DNA of 64,000 nt from Actinomyces capricornis. Its GTDB lineage: Bacteria > Actinomycetota > Actinomycetes > Actinomycetales > Actinomycetaceae. Below are positions 34,678-42,808 of this stretch, one piece after another (the stretch's first letter is position 1; the number at the start of each line of letters is the position of its first letter). Where the stretch lies: assembly GCF_019974135.1 (NCBI RefSeq), contig NZ_AP025017.1, positions 868,001 through 932,000 on the forward strand, in the 5' to 3' direction. The notes beneath the pieces are model-generated. The model did no database searches. It was not told the origin of the DNA and saw only the letters and a program-made list of their open reading frames with translations. A program made the translations under genes and the position numbers.

Positions 34678-35085
34678 TCAGTGGCCTTGGGCCTCCTCGC
34701 CCTGGTCGGTCAGATAGGTCTGCAACCTCACCAGATCGAAGGGCTCATCACTCTCCGTGGTCGTCAGCACCCCGGCCACCGCCCGCGCCGGGCCCCCATC
34801 GACCGAGTACGTCGCCCGCCACGTCGTGGTCAACGTGATCCTGACCCCCCGCGCCGTGGCGGAGTACTTGTGGAACACCGTGTGATCAGGCCACGGCGCC
34901 CCCGCATCCGTCGTGGTCAACGACGTCCCATCACCCCAGGACCACGTATAGGACACCGGCGTGGCCACCACCCGCACCGCCGAGCCACCCACCACCGTGT
35001 CAACCACCTGATCAGCACCCCTGTGGACAACCCCGCCCCCACCGGCTCCTCCCGCAGGAGGACCCCTCTCGGCCGCTGGGGCCAT
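34678..35085 (-). CDS. Short PKD-like protein, probably truncated or orphan
   Basis: 135 residues with a PKD-like beta domain: ATPVSYTWSWGDGTSLTTTDAG, HTVFHKYSATARGVRITLTTTW, then a charged end (LTDQGEEAQGH). I recall longer secreted Actinomyces proteins with this C-terminal domain; here no signal peptide can be found. ATG 35085 has GGAGG 5 bases upstream. The frame extends to 35310 but would overlap the divergent ABC gene. Either a 5'-truncated paralogue or a small cytosolic protein. Confidence 0.55.
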   Translation of the reverse strand: MAPAAERGPPAGGAGGGGVVHRGADQVVDTVVGGSAVRVVATPVSYTWSWGDGTSLTTTDAGAPWPDHTVFHKYSATARGVRITLTTTWRATYSVDGGPARAVAGVLTTTESDEPFDLVRLQTYLTDQGEEAQGH

Positions 35086-35284
35086 CAGGCCCTCCGCCAG
35101 GTTCGTCAACCGGGCCGATCCGACCGGGGCCGCCGCCCGCCTACCGTGATGGATACCAGGGCAGCACCGGCCGCCCACAAGGCACCCCGGCACAGCAGCC
35201 CTCACCGGCTCCCATATCCCGAGATCGCCAGACCCCGCATCACCCAACCGCACCGAGCAGCCACATCGAGCAGAGGACTCCACC

Positions 35285-36286
35285 ATGATTGAGGCAGTCG
35301 ACCTGACCAAGCACTACGGCGCCAAGGTCGCCGTGGACCACATCTCCTTCACCGTCGAGCCCGGCACCGTCACCGGATTCCTCGGCCCCAACGGCGCCGG
35401 CAAGTCCACCACCATGCGCATGATCATGGGTCTGGACAAGCCCACCACCGGCCGCGTCACCGTCAACGGCCGCCCCTACCGCGAGCTGGCCGCGCCCCTG
35501 TGCGAGGTCGGCGCCCTCCTGGACGCCAAGGGCCTGCACCCCTCGCGCTCGGCCCGCACCCACCTGACCCAGCTGGCCATCTCCAACGGCATCCCCACCA
35601 ACCGCGTCGACGAGGTCCTGGAGCTGACCGGCCTGACCAGCGTGGCCAAGAAGCGCGTCAAGGGCTTCTCCCTGGGCATGGGCCAGCGCCTGGGCATCGC
35701 CGCCGCCCTCCTGGGCGACCCCCAGACCCTCATCTTCGATGAGCCGGTCAACGGCCTGGATCCCGAGGGCGTCAAGTGGGTGCGCGAGACCTGCCGCAAC
35801 CTGGCCTCCCAGGGCCGCACCGTCTTCATCTCCTCCCACCTCATGAGCGAGATGGCCCAGACCGCCGACCAGCTCATCGTCATCGGCCGCGGCCGCATCA
35901 TCACCTCTGGCCCCGTCAACGAGGTCATCGCCGCAGCCACCGCCGACCGCGTCCGCGTGGCCTCCCCCCAGGCCACCCGGCTCGCCGAGCTCATGGCCTC
36001 CCACAAGCTGGCCGCGCGCCCCGTTGAGCCCAGCGTCCTGGAGACCACCGACACCACCGCCGCCGCCATCGGCGAACTCGCCGCCACCCACGGCATCGTC
36101 CTGCACGAGCTCACCACCATCCGCGCCAGCCTCGAAGAGGCCTACCTGACCCTGACCAAAGACTCCGTGGAGTACGCCGTCGGGGAGCACACCCCCGCCG
36201 ACCCCGGGCCAGCCGGTCCCCGCCCCACCGGGGGCGCGGCGCCGCGCCCCTCCTCCCCCACCCGCCACAGCGCCCGGGCCGCCTGA
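35285..36286 (+). CDS. ABC-2 exporter ATPase
   Basis: ATP-binding subunit (333 residues) of an exporter with the permease 26 bases downstream. Walker A LGPNGAGKSTT, a Q-loop region containing GALLDAKGLHPSRSARTHL (typical of CcmA/bacitracin-type exporters), signature FSLGMGQRLGIAAALL, Walker B LIFDEPVNGLD and H-loop ISSHL. The C-terminal accessory domain ends with a Pro/Gly-rich tail. The signature is SLGMGQ rather than LSGGQ, normal for this subgroup. Part of an export plus two-component locus (35285-39897). Confidence 0.92.
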   Translation: MIEAVDLTKHYGAKVAVDHISFTVEPGTVTGFLGPNGAGKSTTMRMIMGLDKPTTGRVTVNGRPYRELAAPLCEVGALLDAKGLHPSRSARTHLTQLAISNGIPTNRVDEVLELTGLTSVAKKRVKGFSLGMGQRLGIAAALLGDPQTLIFDEPVNGLDPEGVKWVRETCRNLASQGRTVFISSHLMSEMAQTADQLIVIGRGRIITSGPVNEVIAAATADRVRVASPQATRLAELMASHKLAARPVEPSVLETTDTTAAAIGELAATHGIVLHELTTIRASLEEAYLTLTKDSVEYAVGEHTPADPGPAGPRPTGGAAPRPSSPTRHSARAA

Positions 36287-36312
36287 CCCACCGGCCCACG
36301 AAAGGAACGATC

Positions 36313-37170
36313 ATGACCGCCACCACCATGCAGGGGCCCGCGCCTGCCGCGCGGCCCAGCACCCAGTCCCCCGCCCTGCGCCGCCCCGCCATCACCGGCC
36401 GCCAGACCTTCGCCCGGGCCGTCGCCTCGGAGTGGACCAAGATCCGCACCCTGCGCTCGACCTGGGTCACCGGGGCGATCACCGTCGTCGTCACCGTCCT
36501 GTTCGGCGCAGGCCTGGCCATCGCCTTGAGCCAGACCCCCGAGGTCCAGGACGGTGCCGCAGAGGCCATCACCGTCGGCGCCACCTTCGGCCAGATCGCG
36601 GTGGCCGTCCTGGCGGCCCTGGCCATCACCGGGGAGTACGCCTCGGGGCAGATCCGCTCCTCCCTGGCCGCCGTGCCCCGCCGCGGGCGCCTGCTGGCCG
36701 CCAAGGCGATCGTGGTGGCAGCCCTCGCCTTCGTCCTGGGGCTGGTGTCCATCACCCTGTCCTGGGCTCTCTCGGCCCCCTTCATGGACGGGCACGCCGG
36801 CTCCCTGGCCGACGCCGAGTACCTGGGCCTGTTCTGGGGCACGGGCCTGGCCTTCGCCCTCATCGCCCTGATGAGCCTGGGCCTGGGCTTCCTCATGCGC
36901 TCGACCGCCGGGGCACTCACCGTCACGACAGTGCTGCTGTTCGTCATCAACCTCCCCCTCAACCTCATGGCCCTCAAGTGGGACTGGGCCACCAAGGCCC
37001 TGGAGCTCACGCCTTCGGCCGCCTCGAACGCCGTATCCGATCCCTTCGAGTACACCTCGCGGTGGGCGGAGGCCTCCGTCGACCACCCGGTCGTGCTGGC
37101 CGTCTTCCTGGCCTGGACCCTGGTGCCCCTGGTCCTGGGCGGCCTGTCCTTCCTGCGCCGGGACGCCTGA
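36313..37170 (+). CDS. ABC-2 exporter permease
   Basis: 285-residue membrane subunit with six predicted helices. After a 35-residue cytosolic tail it has SEWTKIRTLRSTWVTGAI, the FGQIAVAVLAALAITGEYASGQIRSSL motif typical of actinobacterial ABC-2 permeases, and a C-terminal helix LVLGGLSFLRRDA. GAAAGGA lies upstream of ATG 36313. A very strong hairpin begins 36 bases after its stop. Confidence 0.9.
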   Translation: MTATTMQGPAPAARPSTQSPALRRPAITGRQTFARAVASEWTKIRTLRSTWVTGAITVVVTVLFGAGLAIALSQTPEVQDGAAEAITVGATFGQIAVAVLAALAITGEYASGQIRSSLAAVPRRGRLLAAKAIVVAALAFVLGLVSITLSWALSAPFMDGHAGSLADAEYLGLFWGTGLAFALIALMSLGLGFLMRSTAGALTVTTVLLFVINLPLNLMALKWDWATKALELTPSAASNAVSDPFEYTSRWAEASVDHPVVLAVFLAWTLVPLVLGGLSFLRRDA

Positions 37171-37205
37171 GGCCCCCATGGAGCTGACCCGCCGAGGTGA
37201 GCCCG

Positions 37206-37243
37206 CCCCGGGCGGCCCCGCAGTGCTGCGGGGCCGCCCGGGG
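37206..37243 (+). terminator. Strong hairpin after the ABC-2 permease
   Basis: 18-bp perfect stem (arms 37206-37223 and 37226-37243; CCCCGGGCGGCCCCGCAG and complement) around TG. It separates the exporter genes from the histidine kinase and argues against a kinase start at 37178. Confidence 0.75.
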
Positions 37244-37558
37244 TATCCCACCAGCCCTATCGAGCCATCACCGTCATCACCCGACCAGAGCGGGTCTCCC
37301 CGCCTACCCGGCCAGGATCGCCCCACCCCCAAGCCGCCCCACCCCGGGCCCGGCAGCCGCGGGCCGGTGCCGCCTCCTGCCGGCCGCCTCGACGACGTCG
37401 ACGCCTCCCCCCGCTCGGCCCACCTGGCACTCCTCCAGGCCGCCGCCCGGGCGCTGCCGTTGTCGTCGGGCACCGCAAGCCATAGCGCAACCTCCCCCGC
37501 CGAGCCCGCCAGGACCGGACCCGAGGGCCACGCGGCCCCAGAAGATGCCACACTTGCC

Positions 37559-39193
37559 ATGATGCACCTCACCACCGCACTGCACCGCGACTCCCCCGTG
37601 CGCGCCTCCCTGGGCGGCCGTCTGCGCACCTGGTATCGCGAGCACCCCTTCCAGGTGGACTCCCTCATCGCCGTGGGCGTCCTCCTGGTCAACATCCCCC
37701 TGGGCTTCCTGCTGCTGATGCGCCCCTCACCAGCACTCGAGCTCCCCCGCGAGATCGCCAGCGCCCTGCCCATGGCCCTGGGCTCCAGTGTCATCGCCAC
37801 CGCCCTGCTGGCGGTGCGGCGACGCTTCCCGATGGCGAGCTGGCTGGGCCTGCTCCTGCTCCTCGTCGCCTTCCAGACGATCGGCCAGGTGCTGCTATCG
37901 CTGAGCCCCGAGGAGAGCGCGACGGCGCTCGGAGGCCTAGCCGCCTTCGTCATCCTGGGACTGCCGCTGTGCCTGGGCACGATCGCCGTCTACCGGCGCC
38001 CCGCCGCGGCCTGGGGGGCCTGGGCCGTGACCGGCCTGGTGTTCTCCATCAACTACCTCATCACCGAGAGCAGTAACCAGACTGCCGAGTCGGCATGGCG
38101 CAACATCACGACCAATCTCATCATGTTCGCCATCCCCGTGCTCGTGGGCCTGACCATCAGGGCCTCGCGCCGCAACCTCGAGGATCTGCGGATGCACACG
38201 GCTCGCATGGCCCTGGCCCGCGAGCAGAGCGCGCTGCTCGCGGCCGCCGAGGAGCGCAGCCGCATCGCCCGCGAGATGCACGACGTCGTCGCCCACTCCC
38301 TGGCGGTGATGATCACCATGGCCGACGGCGCCGCCGCCGCCATCGACCGCCGACCCGAGCAGGCCAAGCAGGCCCTGGAGGTGCTGGCCGAGACCGGGCG
38401 CAGTGCCCTGGCCGATACCCGCCGCCTCGTGGGAGTCCTGCGCGAGGATCCCCCCGCCACCTCCATGGCCCCGGAGGCCTCGCCCGCCTCGGCCGCATCC
38501 CCGTCGGGCGTCCGCACCACCGGGGCGGGCGAGCAGGACGGTGGCGCCCACCAGGCCGATGATCCGCGCACGGGCCTCCCACGCGGCGGCCAACCCCAGG
38601 CCAGCCCGGTGACCTCAGGCCCCGTGCCGGTCGTCCGCGAGCTGCCGGTTCCCGAGTTCGCGCCCCCGGGCACGGTGGCGCCCGTCGAGCCCAGCGCGCA
38701 GATCGCCGACCTGCGCCGTCGGGCCACCGGTACCCAGGCCGACCCCACCACCGGCGAGGCCCCCATGTCCCCCGCCCCCGAGCAGGCCGACATCGCCACC
38801 CTGGTGGAGCACTTCAGGGCCGCCGGAGTGCCGGTGGCCTACACGTGGACGGGCGCGAGCCTGCCGCAGGACAAGGCCCTCCAGCTCACTCTCTTCCGCA
38901 TCGCGCAGGAGTCCTTGACCAATGTGCTGCGCTACGCCCCCACCACGAAGTCCGTGGCGGTCACCGTGGAGCGCCATACGGGCACCGCGGTGCTCACGGT
39001 GGACAACGAGGCGGCCCCGGGCTCACGGCCCATGCACGGATCGGGCAAGGGCCTCATCGGCATGCGGGAGCGCGCCGCGGTCTATGGTGGGACAGTGCAG
39101 GCCGGCCCCACCCCCATCGGGTGGCGTGTGCGCGCCGTCCTGCGCTGGGACGAGCACGATGAAGGGAGCTCTTCGTGGCAGATGCCTCTGTGA
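37559..39193 (+). CDS. NarL-type sensor histidine kinase
   Basis: Membrane sensor of a HisKA_3 two-component system (544 residues from this start). Several N-terminal helices are followed by the dimerisation/phosphorylation motif RSRIAREMHDVVAHSLAV (His about 241). After a Pro/Ala-rich linker of about 110 residues comes the ATPase domain with N-box FRIAQESLTNVLRYAP and G-box GSGKGLIGMRERA. I chose ATG 37559 (or 37562, 7 bases after CACACT) because the open frame from 37178 crosses a strong terminator and encodes only low-complexity sequence. The response-regulator start overlaps its end. Confidence 0.85.
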   Translation: MMHLTTALHRDSPVRASLGGRLRTWYREHPFQVDSLIAVGVLLVNIPLGFLLLMRPSPALELPREIASALPMALGSSVIATALLAVRRRFPMASWLGLLLLLVAFQTIGQVLLSLSPEESATALGGLAAFVILGLPLCLGTIAVYRRPAAAWGAWAVTGLVFSINYLITESSNQTAESAWRNITTNLIMFAIPVLVGLTIRASRRNLEDLRMHTARMALAREQSALLAAAEERSRIAREMHDVVAHSLAVMITMADGAAAAIDRRPEQAKQALEVLAETGRSALADTRRLVGVLREDPPATSMAPEASPASAASPSGVRTTGAGEQDGGAHQADDPRTGLPRGGQPQASPVTSGPVPVVRELPVPEFAPPGTVAPVEPSAQIADLRRRATGTQADPTTGEAPMSPAPEQADIATLVEHFRAAGVPVAYTWTGASLPQDKALQLTLFRIAQESLTNVLRYAPTTKSVAVTVERHTGTAVLTVDNEAAPGSRPMHGSGKGLIGMRERAAVYGGTVQAGPTPIGWRVRAVLRWDEHDEGSSSWQMPL

Positions 39194-39897
39194 ACACCGC
39201 AGCCGGCGACGACGACCAGGAGGCCGAGCCCCTGCGCACCGTCCGCGTGGTTCTGGCCGACGACCAGTCCCTCATGCGCATGGGCTTCCGCATGGTCCTG
39301 GATGCCGAGGAGGGGATCGAGGTGGTCGGCGAGGCCTCCGACGGCACCACCGCCATCGCCCAGGCCAAGGCCCTCCGGCCCGATGTCATCCTCATGGATG
39401 TGCGCATGCCGGGGATGAACGGCATCGAGGCCACGCAGATCATCGCCCAGGAATGCCCCAGCACCCGGATCCTCATCCTGACCACCTTCGACCTGGATGA
39501 GTACGCCTTCTCCGGGCTGCGGGCGGGTGCCTCCGGCTTCCTGCTCAAGGACACGCGCCCCACCGAGCTGGCCGAGGCCATCCGCACGGTGGCCTCCGGG
39601 GAGGCGGTGGTCTCGCCCCGCGTCACCCAGCGGATGCTGGAGATGTTCGCCGCCGACCTGCCCGACACCGGTGGGACGCCGTCGGCCGAGGACCCCAGGC
39701 TGGCCTCCCTGACGCCCCGGGAGCGCGAGATCCTCATGCTCATGGCCCGGGGCATGTCCAATGCGGAGATCGCGGCCCATCTGGTCGTCTCGGCCACCAC
39801 CGTCAAGACCCACGTGGGCAATGTGCTGGCCAAACTGGACGTGCGCGACCGGGTGCAGGCCGTCGTCGTGGCCTACGAGACCGGCCTCATGACCTAA
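39175..39897 (+). CDS. LuxR/NarL-family response regulator
   Basis: 240-residue regulator: receiver domain with VRVVLADDQ, phosphoacceptor Asp in VILMDVRMPG, Thr in ILTTFD and Lys in FLLKDT. A LuxR-type HTH follows (LTPREREILMLMARGMSNAEIAAHLVVSATTVKTHVGNVLAKL). GTG 39175 has GGGAG upstream and lies inside the kinase gene (19-base overlap). It probably controls the adjacent ABC-2 exporter; the signal is unknown. Confidence 0.94.
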   Translation: MADASVNTAAGDDDQEAEPLRTVRVVLADDQSLMRMGFRMVLDAEEGIEVVGEASDGTTAIAQAKALRPDVILMDVRMPGMNGIEATQIIAQECPSTRILILTTFDLDEYAFSGLRAGASGFLLKDTRPTELAEAIRTVASGEAVVSPRVTQRMLEMFAADLPDTGGTPSAEDPRLASLTPREREILMLMARGMSNAEIAAHLVVSATTVKTHVGNVLAKLDVRDRVQAVVVAYETGLMT

Positions 39898-39900
39898 CCT

Positions 39901-39976
39901 ACCCCTTTTGCATGAGATCGTCCTTTTCCGGGCCTGGAAAAGGACGATCTCATGCAAATTGTCGAAGAGTAGGGGT
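39901..39976. terminator. Hairpin between response regulator and pth (repeat family copy 2)
   Basis: Stem arms 39907-39929 and 39936-39958 around GGGCCT, with an outer ACCCCT/AGGGGT pair. Same family as 29161-29232, but the inner pair G-C there is T-A here (GATCGGCC/GGCCGATC versus GATCGTCC/GGACGATC). The left arm lacks about nine bases (TTCGACAA region). It lies between convergent genes. Confidence 0.85.
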
Positions 39977-40572
39977 CAGGGGGTGTGGAGGCGCTGCTGA
40001 GCGGCCTCGAAGCCCTCGGCCACCACCTGCTCGACGACGTCGGCCGCCTGCTCCAGGGTGACCCCCAACTCCTCGCGCTCGCGCGCCGGGAAGTCGGACA
40101 GGACGAAGGCCGCGGGGTCCTGGCGTCCCGGCGGGCGGCCCACCCCCACGCGCAGCCGCGCGTAGTCCTTGGTGCCCAGCACCGAGGAGATGGATCGCAG
40201 GCCGTTGTGCCCGCCCTCTCCCCCGCCGCGCTTGAGGCGCAGCTCATGGGGCGGGATGTCGAGCTCGTCGTGGATGACCAGCAGCCCCGCGCGGGGGTCC
40301 ACCCCGTAATAGCCCAGGAGGGATTTCACGGGGCCACCGGAGACATTCATGAAGGAGGTGGGCGCGGCCAGGATGGCCCGGGGGCCGGGCGCTCCGCCCG
40401 GCAGCATCCCCAGGCGCACCTCGGCCAGGCGGGCGCGGGCCTTGTGGGGGGAGAGGCGGGCCCCGGTACGCCCCGCCAGGACGTCGATGACCATATGGCC
40501 AACGTTGTGGCGGTTGCGGGCGTACCGGGCCTCGGGGTTCCCCAGCCCGACGATCAGCCAGGGGGCGGTCAC
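39976..40572 (-). CDS. pth: Peptidyl-tRNA hydrolase
   Basis: Releases peptides from prematurely dropped peptidyl-tRNA. The 198 residues carry LIVGLGNPEARYARNRHNVGHMVID (Asn and catalytic His), APTSFMNVSGGPV, LLVIHDELDIPPHELRLKRGGGEGGHNGLRSI (catalytic Asp), and RLRVGVGRPPG. Start GTG 40572. It lies 33 bases downstream of rplY in the same direction, a conserved actinobacterial pair probably transcribed together. Confidence 0.96.
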   Translation of the reverse strand: MTAPWLIVGLGNPEARYARNRHNVGHMVIDVLAGRTGARLSPHKARARLAEVRLGMLPGGAPGPRAILAAPTSFMNVSGGPVKSLLGYYGVDPRAGLLVIHDELDIPPHELRLKRGGGEGGHNGLRSISSVLGTKDYARLRVGVGRPPGRQDPAAFVLSDFPAREREELGVTLEQAADVVEQVVAEGFEAAQQRLHTP

Positions 40573-40605
40573 GGGCGGCTCACTCGGCTCGCGGCGACGG
40601 CTCGG

Positions 40606-41208
40606 TCACTGCTCCTCAGCGGCCTGGTCCCCAGCCTCATCCTCGGGGACGGAGGCGGCCACGGCGCCCTTGTCGGCCACGTTGACCACGGCGGCCTCGG
40701 GCTCGGAGACGGCCTCGACGCCCTCGGGCAGGGTCAGGTCGGCCACGGTCAGCACGGTGCCGCCGGCCACGCCGGTGATGTCGACCTCGAGGGTCTCGGG
40801 GATGGAGACGGCGGGGGCGGAGAGCACCACGTGGGAGGACTCGATCATGTGGATGGTGCCGGGGGCGGCCTCGCCGACGACGGTGACGGGCACCTCGACC
40901 TCAACGCGCTCGTTGCGGTTGACCAGCAGGAAGTCCACGTGCTGGACGCCGGGGCGGATGGGGTGGCGCTGGACCTCCTTGGTCAGCACCAGCAGGGTCT
41001 CGCTGCCGACCTTGAGCTCGACCAGGGCGTTGTCGTTGCTGCGCAGGGCCAGGCGGGTGGCGTGCTCCTCCAGCAGCAGGTGGCGCGGCTCGGTGCCGTG
41101 GCCGTAGACGACGACGGGGACCTGGCCGGCGCGGCGGGCCTGGCGGGCCGAGCCCTTGCCGAACTCGGTGCGGTCCTGGCCCGTGAGGGTGATGGCGTTG
41201 TTGGCCAT
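40606..41208 (-). CDS. rplY: 50S ribosomal protein L25/general stress protein Ctc
   Basis: 5S rRNA-binding ribosomal protein of the long, two-domain type (200 residues). The N-terminal L25 domain is GQDRTEFGKGSARQARRAGQ...VYGHG; the C-terminal TL5/Ctc domain is VEVPVTVVGEAAP...LEVDITGVAGG. An acidic tail ends it. GGAG lies 6-9 bases before ATG 41208. Upstream, TAGACT (41361-41356) is a possible -10. Confidence 0.96.
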   Translation of the reverse strand: MANNAITLTGQDRTEFGKGSARQARRAGQVPVVVYGHGTEPRHLLLEEHATRLALRSNDNALVELKVGSETLLVLTKEVQRHPIRPGVQHVDFLLVNRNERVEVEVPVTVVGEAAPGTIHMIESSHVVLSAPAVSIPETLEVDITGVAGGTVLTVADLTLPEGVEAVSEPEAAVVNVADKGAVAASVPEDEAGDQAAEEQ

Positions 41209-41860
41209 GTGGCTCTCCTAGATGATGAGGAGCGGGACCAGGGCCCCGCAGTCAGTGGTCCGGCGGGCGCGTCGACGCGCAGTACCGCCAGGTACCACCA
41301 CGTCGATCACGGATGCGCGCTGGGCAGCGCGTCCCTCGCCGGGGCAACGCCGGGCAGTCTACGCCACCGCCAAGCGGCCCCGGAAGGCGCCCTGCGGTGA
41401 GGCGCCCCACCCGCCGGCATCGCCGCCGCCGGGACTGGGGCCACCTGAGCTGAGGCTTCCGGGGCTGAGGTGTCCGAGGCAGACCATCCCACGTGATGCG
41501 GGGGCAGGACGCCGGCGCTACGTCACGGGGTGCGTCCCTTTAGTGCGGTGGCAATTCCTGCGGGTCCTCACAGGAGGCTCAGGCGCCGCCCCGTGCCTAT
41601 AGAACGCGGGGTTGTCCGTGGATTGCAGGTGCTGTCGGCACGGTGCAGGTCTGGGAGACCCGCATTCCGCAGACATCCCCCGCAAAGTGCAGACAATCCT
41701 GCGCAGTGCAGACAACCCCGCACAGTGGACCCATCTCCGCCATGCGCCGGAGTACTCAGCGCCCAGAGCCTCCGGGCGTCAGAACCTCCGGGTCCCCAGC
41801 GATTCCGGCTGTCAGTAGCTCCGGGAGGCCAGCAGCGCCAGCCTCCGGGCCGCGGCGGAA
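41209..41860. other. Noncoding region upstream of rplY
   Basis: 652 bases with no believable gene or RNA. It contains the 19-bp tandem repeat (41669-41726), one inverted partial copy (41606-41618) and a possible rplY -10 at 41361-41356. The small plus-strand open frame at 41222-41602 has low-complexity, family-less sequence. Confidence 0.5.
41669..41726. repeat. Three tandem 19-20-bp repeats
   Basis: Copies at 41669-41688, 41689-41707 and 41708-41726 with consensus GCAGACAAYCCYGCRCAGT. A weaker preceding copy is possible, and the core GCGGGGTTGTCCG (41606-41618) repeats it in inverse orientation. Confidence 0.7.
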
Positions 41861-42796
41861 TCAGCCCCCCAGCCACTCCAGGCAGCGGCGCACCTGCTCG
41901 ATGGGGAGCTGGCCGGGGGCGGAGGCCAGGGCCTCACCCTCCTCATCGGGGACGACGACGAAGGTCAGGGCCGAGCCGAAGACCGGTGCCACACGGCTGA
42001 TGGTCCCCAGGGCCCCCATGGACATCGCTGCCACCGGCACCTCCAGCGCCGTCGACATCCGCGCGCTGACCCCCAGCAGGCGGGCCACGTCCTCCGCGCT
42101 CAGCGGCATCACCGCCACCTTGGCCAGGTCGGCGCCCTGGGCCGCCATACCCGCCAGCACCTCCTCCAGCTCGGCGTCGCCGGGAGTGCCCTCGAAGTCG
42201 TGGAAGGATCCGACGACGTCGATCCCCCGCTCGTGGGCGCGCGCGGCCAGTTCGGGCAGGCAGCCGCGCTGGACCTCGACGTCGATGGCCGCGAGGCGCG
42301 CGGTCCGCGGCAGTGCCTCCACTGCCTCCAGGACCGCGAGCAGGATCTCCCTGTAGGCGGCATCCCCCACCTGCGCCCGCCCGCCCTCGGCCGTGGTGCG
42401 GCAGGTGAGCAGGAGCGGGGCGGGCGCCTCCAGGTCCGCACCGGCACTGGACTGCCCCGGGGCCCCCATGCCTGCCTGAGCCTCGTACAGGCCTCCCAGG
42501 CACTCCAGGATCCGGGATGCCGCCGGACCGGGCCCCGCCTCCAGGCCCTGGCGCACCTCCTCCAGCAGATCCACGCGCATCTCCAGAACCTCGGCCCCAG
42601 CGCTCACGGCCCGGCGGGCCTGGTCGGCGGCCTTAGCGAGGGTGGGGCCGGTCAGGGCGACGACGAGCGCGGGCCGTCCCGCACCGACCCGTGCCCCGCC
42701 CCAGCGCAGGGGGCCACTGCCGGGGCCCCGCTGCCCCGGCTCCTGCCCCGGCTCCTGGCCAACGGCCTCATGCGGCTGGTACTGCTGCGGTGTCAT
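41861..42796 (-). CDS. aroD: Type I 3-dehydroquinate dehydratase
   Basis: Shikimate-pathway enzyme that dehydrates 3-dehydroquinate through a Schiff base. The 311 residues show EMRVDLL, the catalytic His in GSFHDFEGTP, the Schiff-base Lys in ADLAKVAVMP and SMGALGTISRVAPVFGSALTF plus GQLPIEQ. A Gln/Gly/Pro-rich N-terminal tail of about 38 residues is extra to the family, so an internal start is possible. It starts 12 bases after the ppx stop, probably one operon. Confidence 0.94.
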   Translation of the reverse strand: MTPQQYQPHEAVGQEPGQEPGQRGPGSGPLRWGGARVGAGRPALVVALTGPTLAKAADQARRAVSAGAEVLEMRVDLLEEVRQGLEAGPGPAASRILECLGGLYEAQAGMGAPGQSSAGADLEAPAPLLLTCRTTAEGGRAQVGDAAYREILLAVLEAVEALPRTARLAAIDVEVQRGCLPELAARAHERGIDVVGSFHDFEGTPGDAELEEVLAGMAAQGADLAKVAVMPLSAEDVARLLGVSARMSTALEVPVAAMSMGALGTISRVAPVFGSALTFVVVPDEEGEALASAPGQLPIEQVRRCLEWLGG

Positions 42797-42808
42797 GGCC
42801 CCGCCGCC

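Noticed and set aside
41222..41602. 126-codon plus-strand frame upstream of rplY
   Set aside because: Arg/Pro-rich, no family, no ribosome-binding site; treated as noncoding.
41669..41726. Possible CRISPR or replication iterons
   Set aside because: Copies are contiguous without spacers, and no dnaA, rep or cas gene is near.
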